Shown piece by piece: positions 32,340-64,000 of a stretch of DNA of 64,000 nt. The translations under genes were made by a program, and so were the position numbers. Below the pieces are notes generated by a model. The model saw nothing but the letters and a program-made list of their open reading frames with translations. It was not told where the DNA came from and made no database searches. How positions within the stretch are numbered: the stretch's first letter is position 1; the number at the start of each line of letters is the position of its first letter. Origin of the DNA: Hyperoplus lanceolatus (lineage: Eukaryota; Chordata; Actinopteri; Uranoscopiformes; Ammodytidae); NCBI GenBank assembly GCA_026929865.2, contig CM049417.1, positions 22,011,501-22,075,500 on the forward strand. Direction: 5' to 3'.

Positions 32340-34278
32340 TATATAACTTTTTTTATTTCTCATTTTTATGCCAGTATTGCATTTTTTTTTTATTGTTTTA
32401 ATGGACATACAGATTTGAGCATGATCTGGAGCTGCAATATGTACAAAAACAAACTAACGTATGTTATCATAAAAAAAACATCCCCTTTGTCTTTGACGTT
32501 ATTGCTCAATGTTACAAACAGCACAGGTTTCTACCATCAGCAACCCTTTGAGCACTGAGTATACTACCACAATGACACCTCTGCTTACCACTTACTAGAA
32601 TAATGCACAGATACAGTGAAAGTGAAAGATAGTGGAAGGACATGGAGAAGAGGAGAGGAAAGAGGGAAAGGGACAAGGTAAAAAAAGATTTAACTGTAGC
32701 AAAGCAACAGGCGGCATTTAAAAAAAAAGAAAAAAAAGGAAGTGTGAGGAGAAGAATGAAATGTGGGCAGGAAAAGAAGAGATAGTGCTCTGTAGTGCAA
32801 ACAGCCAAATAGTCTGAAGGAGAAAGTAAGGCTGAGTGTGACAGAAAAGCTCCACACTTTTAAATGGGTTAAAGCTGCCTCTCATTCTGCCCCGTTTTGT
32901 TTAGCAGTGCATGAAAACTACATTATAAAAAGACATTTGGCATATTAGAGGATACATACATTGTTCAGAGCTCTTTATAAAAAAAACAAATATACAAAGA
33001 AATGAAGAACAGCTGCTTTTGGAAGAGCAATAATGAATATGACCAGACACACAGAGAAAGAAAGCAACCGCTTACAGATATTTCGTAAAAAGCATGGCTA
33101 ATGAGATAGCGGGGTTTCTTTGTTTTTTCCCCACCAGGTTAATATAGCGTGAGTTACTAATAATATTTTTTTTTGTAGAAGGCATGTAACATTTTCTTGA
33201 ACACTTTCTGACAGTGTATCCCCTTTTGTAAGAGTGAGGTGTGTTATCAAGTAATTCTGTATCCTCCCTCTCTTTAAATGTTTTCAAGAGAAAAAAAAAT
33301 AAGAAATATATATAAACTGTAAACCAGCTCAGATTGTCAAGGCGACATTTCTTTTAAAGGCCTGCGTTGCCCCTCCCACTCCCTTTATTCATCAGAGCAA
33401 CTGAGCCCAGGGAGGGACCACTCCACATGGAAACTAAAAGCTCAAAGATATCCCATCTCCAGCGGGTGGTGGAGGGGGCATGGCCTGGTGCTAATGCAGA
33501 AGCTAGGTCTGAATTTAGAGCTAGTAAAAAAACACGAGATCAAAATAAAAAATTAATCTACAGTTTGAAATGTTTGTGAGCTCCATCCCGCAGAGTTAAG
33601 GGTTAAGGGTTCAGGCAGACCTGTTTTGGCGTAAAGAAGCGCAAAGACTTTTTGGATGCTACACTACGGCTGCAGCATCGGAGAGACAGGAAGTGACCTC
33701 TTACAAAAAAAATAAAAAACTCCCAGGCCAACCTAGGCAGCATGGGCAATAATGCACTTTATTTTATTTATTTTTTTGACATAAGACAAGGGGAAATTTG
33801 TAACAATAATTTAAAAAATATCAATATTACAATATAAAACATTTAACATTAATGACTGACAGGTGGGCAAGGGTGGCGCAACGGAGCATAACTTAATTTG
33901 TTTGCCTTTTCTTAAACATTGAAAGGGGTGCGAGCAAATCCTTTTTTGTTCCTATTTCAAGGGTTTGTTTGTAAGAATAAAAAATACTTCATTAAGCAGA
34001 CATTCAAGTTACAGTATTGTTGTCCCACCCCACCCCCGGAAGTGTATACAGTTGTACTGTAATACTAGAAATCACACATATTGCCATTGAATATTCATCC
34101 ATCATTATCAGACATTTGGTAACTGGTGGAAGACAGAATAAAGCACCACCAATCACTAAGCTTCTTATTTTACATTTCTTTTTGTAAAGCAGTTGGAGCA
34201 CACTTTGAAATGGAGCGAGTCTGACTCAATATTCCATTACAGCAACTACATGATATATACACGCACACCCCCCCCCCC

Positions 34279-34337
<59 letters not shown>

Positions 34338-36262
34338 GCTGGTGAACTAGTGCTCAGGCGGACAAAGACGATGAAATTACCTGTACAATATTGCTGTTAT
34401 GTTTGGAAATGCACATCTTCAATAATACACATTTAGAAGGCCTTTATACTCCAACAGGAGACGCTGTCAACCGTGAACAGATGAGTGCAACTAGTCGGAC
34501 AGACAGTTTTACAATGTACACATGCTTGGTTCTACAATGAGAAGAAAACAAGAGATTTGTGGTGTTTTTTTTTGTTTTTAGAAAAAGAAGGCTGGGAAAA
34601 AAGGAGCTTACAGCGCTCGTGAGACATTGTACCAAACGTGAGAAGGTGCCAGGCACCCCATGAGAATAAAAAACAGGCTTGTTTGTACTTGTACACCAAA
34701 GAAAAGAAGAATATGTTCAGAAGGCTGCTTTCGCATAACAAGGTGGTACAGTGAGCTCCTTAAACACAGCAGAGCTGCTTGTTCTAGTGCTATGCACAGC
34801 TTCTTTTAAAGGTGAGTAAACAGCACAGAAGAGATGATGTGTCGTTTTTTGTAATTGGAGTTATCAGTAAGGCCACATCAAATTGAAATAGTTTCTTTTT
34901 TTGGGTTAAATGCCAGCAGAGCTAACAGCACACACTGGAAGACTTAGATCCCATAGGTTTAACAGCAATAGACACAGGATATTAGATATGTGACTGATTT
35001 GACTGTGTACATGCTAAGAATATACAGTTCTAAGGCTATCCTTTAAGTCAATGACTACATTTCTTACATGAGTGTGAACAATAACAAACCCACACTATTT
35101 TTCTGTCTTGTCGTCACCATGGAAGTCTAGTTTTTTAAATGTATTCTGCAAACGTTGCTATGGCTCCCACGTGAGATGTACTGATGTGTATACGTTCCCA
35201 AAATGAGACATAGCACACATAAGAGTGTTGCTGGCAAGGCAGAGGCGTTGCTTAAAGCTTTTTCTTTTTAAAGACCTCATAAAAACCAATGATAAAACAT
35301 AGGCCCTATGAGGGTATTCCCCAATAAAAAAAAAAACTTTGCTTAGGTAAATAAACAAACCCAGACTTAATATTTTTTTCCGCAACAGAAGAAGCAAGAG
35401 TATTATAACAAAACCAAAGAAAGTTCAATCCAAAAAAGACTGAAAAAAGGAGGCTTTTGAAGTAAAGGTTGTGATAACATACAGGTTTGGGGATTTTGGA
35501 CCTCAAAGGGGGGAAAACAAAGCCAAGCTCAGAGGAAGAATAGAAACTATTTGGTAACAAAAGTGTACTATATGGTTTAATACAAAAAAGGTATGGAGAA
35601 AAATGTACCTTTACTAAAGCTTATACAAGATCCTTGGTCCATAAAAACTATGTTATCGTCACGTTTTATGTGTGTCGCTCTGGATCCTTCTATCCAGACA
35701 ACAACTCTACATCCGGCGTGTGGCCCCGCCCGACCCCCCTCTTTGGGAACAACCACAAATGAAGGCAAAGTAACACAAAAAAAAGGAATAATTAGAAAAC
35801 AAGAGGTGGGCGAGAGGAGAGACAGTTTGAAGGGGAGCAGGGCGCCGCAAGAAATAGACTTTCCTTTCTAGAGAATTATTTTGTTTCTACATGGTGGATG
35901 TATTGTTGTTCTCAGTTTACTTTTTTCTTTCCGCCCTCGCAGCAGCAGAAAAGTGCTGGTGAACTTGACTCATTCCAAACACCTGAAGTGGATAGGCAGG
36001 TCCCATAAGTAACCACAGGAGAGAGGGAGAGGGGGGGGGCATGTCAAGGAACTCATTCTGACAACGTTGTGATGGCACTCCTCCTCCACATTCCCCCCGG
36101 GTTTTCTCCTTTCTCTCTCCCATTCTTTTCCATTTCAGCTTCTTTGTATCCAAATGCATATGCAGCACTTTAGAGTCAATCAGTTTTGTCTTTATTATTT
36201 CCAAAAGTCTTCATATACCTAGTGGTACAGCTTGCTCTCAAGGCATATGGTATTGTGCTGTG
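32340..36262 (-). other. rbpj: Probable rbpj 3' UTR
   Basis: Minus-strand sequence directly after the rbpj stop codon. It is AT-rich and almost free of transposon ends, unlike every intron here, which fits a long 3' UTR. Possible poly(A) signals (TTTATT on the plus strand) lie at 32352-32357 and 32218-32223. A (CA)n run at 34281-34334 is inside. The true end cannot be seen without transcripts. Confidence 0.4.
34268..34336. repeat. C-run and (CA)n microsatellite
   Basis: About 13 C followed by about 27 CA dinucleotides. Confidence 0.97.
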
Positions 36263-62174
<25,912 letters not shown>

Positions 62175-63511
62175 GGGCCTCATTTATAAACGTGGCGCAC
62201 GCCAATTTCTAAGCAAATATTGGGATTTATAAAAACCAAACTTGACAGGAAGATGTGCGGTCCTCCACGCAAACTCTGACCCATGCGTACGCACAGAAAG
62301 TGGAGAAAGGAGAAACGGCGACTCCGTCGGCACATGTATGAAGTGCGAGAACGAATGTGTTTGTGTAAAATTAATCCAGATAGGCCTATTATAAGCCATG
62401 TAGGTCTATCATATATTGGGAGTTCCTGCAAAACGGATGAAGCCATTCTTACAACTAATGAACAAATGCCTCCACGGATTTTTCCATGGAGTGATACCAA
62501 CAAAAACAAAACTAATTAGGATCTTAAATAGCCTACAAACGGAGATATACGAGTGCAAATAAAAATAAAATAGCAACGTTCGAATAAGCTCTGCAGTTAT
62601 TAAAGAATAACCTATCTGCATGTTGTGGAATTAATTCTGATAATATTGAGGTGGAATACAGCGTATTACTTTTACACTGACGCTGTTCTCGATGCCTCAG
62701 TCAGGCAGACAGGAGTGCACCTTTTCATACACTAATGATAAGCCTACTGTACATCACATAGGCTACTGTGATTTTTTTCACGGCTTTTAGTCCGTTTTAT
62801 CTGTGTTTTTCTTTGTGTTTAAGCACGTCGCAATTGTGTTTTGAAAGGGACTGTGAAGTTTATTATTAACCGCCCGCCACTGCCCCGGGATGAATTCTCC
62901 GAATCTGTATCTCATGGGGGGTCTCGGTGTCCCCCGCTCGTGGCACAAACACTGTTGTGTGAGGATATGCACTTGTTTGCGTCCACTTTTATGTCGGATC
63001 ACTTCTTTTTATTTCGGCCACAGCGTTCACAGAGATCGCCACAGGCTGCACTCTGATGCCTTTACGCTCACACTGCCACCAAACTATATTTTCCCTGTTC
63101 GCCACTTCTCCAACGGGTACTTCGGCGTAACCACAGTGATCCACACCATAGACATAATAATCCTTTATTACATAATAATCCTTTATTATGTCTATGATCC
63201 ACACCGTGTGGAGTCTATTTTTCCATTTCCCTTTCAGTCGGCGATTGCCACTACCGCTTTCATGCACTCAGTAAATTATATTAATTCGGGCGTGTCGATG
63301 ACTATGTATGGGTAAATGTGGGCGGTCCGTGAAGCCCGCAAAGGCTGCACCACTTTTAGAGTTGATTGTGATTTATAGAGGGAAACAGGCGTAGGACGTG
63401 AGTGCGCACTGTTTTATAAATCCGAATATTTTTGTTCGCACGTACATCCTACATTTCTTCCGTACGCCAGCTTCCACGTGAATCCCACGCAAAGCTTTAT
63501 AAATGAGGCCC
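62175..63511. mobile_element. Harbinger-like element, CAG target duplication (sibling copy)
   Basis: Ends GGGCCTCATTTATAAA and, inverted, TTTATAAATGAGGCCC, with CAG at 62172-62174 and 63512-63514. It shares long blocks with 52373-56260 (TGTGAAGTTTATTATTAACC, TTGCGTCCACTTTTATGTCG, CCATTTCCCTTTCAGTCGGC). It carries a 50-bp micro-insert at 63147. Confidence 0.88.
63147..63196. mobile_element. Micro-palindromic insert, copy 3 (50 bp)
   Basis: CATAGACATAATAATCC.. ..TTATTATGTCTATG between exact 8-bp copies of ATCCACAC (63139-63146, 63197-63204). The sibling element has the empty site GATCCACACCGTGTG at 55945. Confidence 0.88.
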
Positions 63512-63514
63512 CAG

Positions 63515-64000
63515 AAATCTGGGCTCACGTTTCAATTGGTTCTATCTAATATGGGCGCGCCAGAGCCCTTTGTATGGTACTCTGGGGAGGACGTAACCGG
63601 ATGACGACAGTGACGTGCATGCGACGTCGAAGCCGTGATAGTAAACATCAGAGATGGCTGCGGATATGTTGTGTGAGTTTGAGACTGCTTTGGCCTCGAC
63701 CCTTAACGATTTGGAAGACGGCACTCAAATATTTCATTAGCAAGTAAGTGGAATGTTCTGTTTTGCCGACCGACCACGGCAAATGTTTAATTTAATAGTT
63801 TAACAGCTGTTCGCTAAACACGGGGCTTACGTCACCTTGTGCATCGCTCTGATTGGTTGTAGTGCTATCCAACTGCGTGCAGTGGCATTTGAAATGCAAG
63901 AGTAGGAGCCGCCCCTTGAGTTGGAAATTACTATTGATCGTGGCCAGACCCTCTATCGTTCAAGATATCAGGGTCTGGATTTCCAGGCTAAGCTAAAGGT
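63515..64000. repeat. Probable repeat cut by the window edge
   Basis: It ends in ATCAGGGTCTGGATTTCCAG and GCTAAG, like the TAGCCTGG element ends. A short plus-strand peptide MAADMLCEFETALASTLNDL with EDGTQIFH starts at 63654. I have no firm family for it. Confidence 0.4.

Overview
This is nuclear DNA from a vertebrate, almost certainly a teleost fish and probably a spiny-rayed one. The genes are vertebrate and split into short exons with GT..AG introns. The introns are packed with fish-type Tc1, hAT and Harbinger-like DNA transposons, LINEs, tRNA-derived SINEs and simple repeats.

Three protein-coding genes can be rebuilt exon by exon. (1) tbc1d19, minus strand: exons 1 to 6 at 18392 down to 1922 code for the first ~143 residues of a TBC-domain (Rab-GAP family) protein, and the rest lies left of the window. 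(2) cckar, plus strand, 20896-29888: all five coding exons of a cholecystokinin type A receptor, 441 residues and apparently intact. (3) rbpj, minus strand, 59324 down to 36263: nine coding exons for the last 458 residues of the Notch transcription factor RBPJ/CSL. Its first exon(s) lie right of the window, and a long 3' UTR probably runs down to about 32.3 kb. Every splice junction was checked for frame continuity. The order tbc1d19 - cckar - rbpj, divergent then tail-to-tail, matches the human TBC1D19-CCKAR-RBPJ block as I know it.

Layout: 1-18.4 kb is the tbc1d19 5' half, with a compact LTR retroelement, an L1-like LINE, a second LINE piece, a Tc1 copy and several inverted-repeat elements in its introns. 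18.4-20.9 kb is the divergent intergenic region. 20.9-29.9 kb is cckar. 30-36 kb is the convergent region. 36-59.3 kb is rbpj, whose introns hold a second Tc1 copy, SINEs, a hAT-like element and a deeply nested stack of DNA transposons. 59.3-64 kb is rbpj intron or upstream sequence with more repeats.

No new gene system was found. The most unusual signals are three 31-50 bp palindromic inserts, each with an 8-bp target duplication and one with a matching empty site in a sibling repeat; the nested transposon stack at 51.9-56.4 kb; and a coding-poor LTR element with nearly identical LTRs. Family names for transposons rest on end motifs and target duplications read by eye, not on database comparison.
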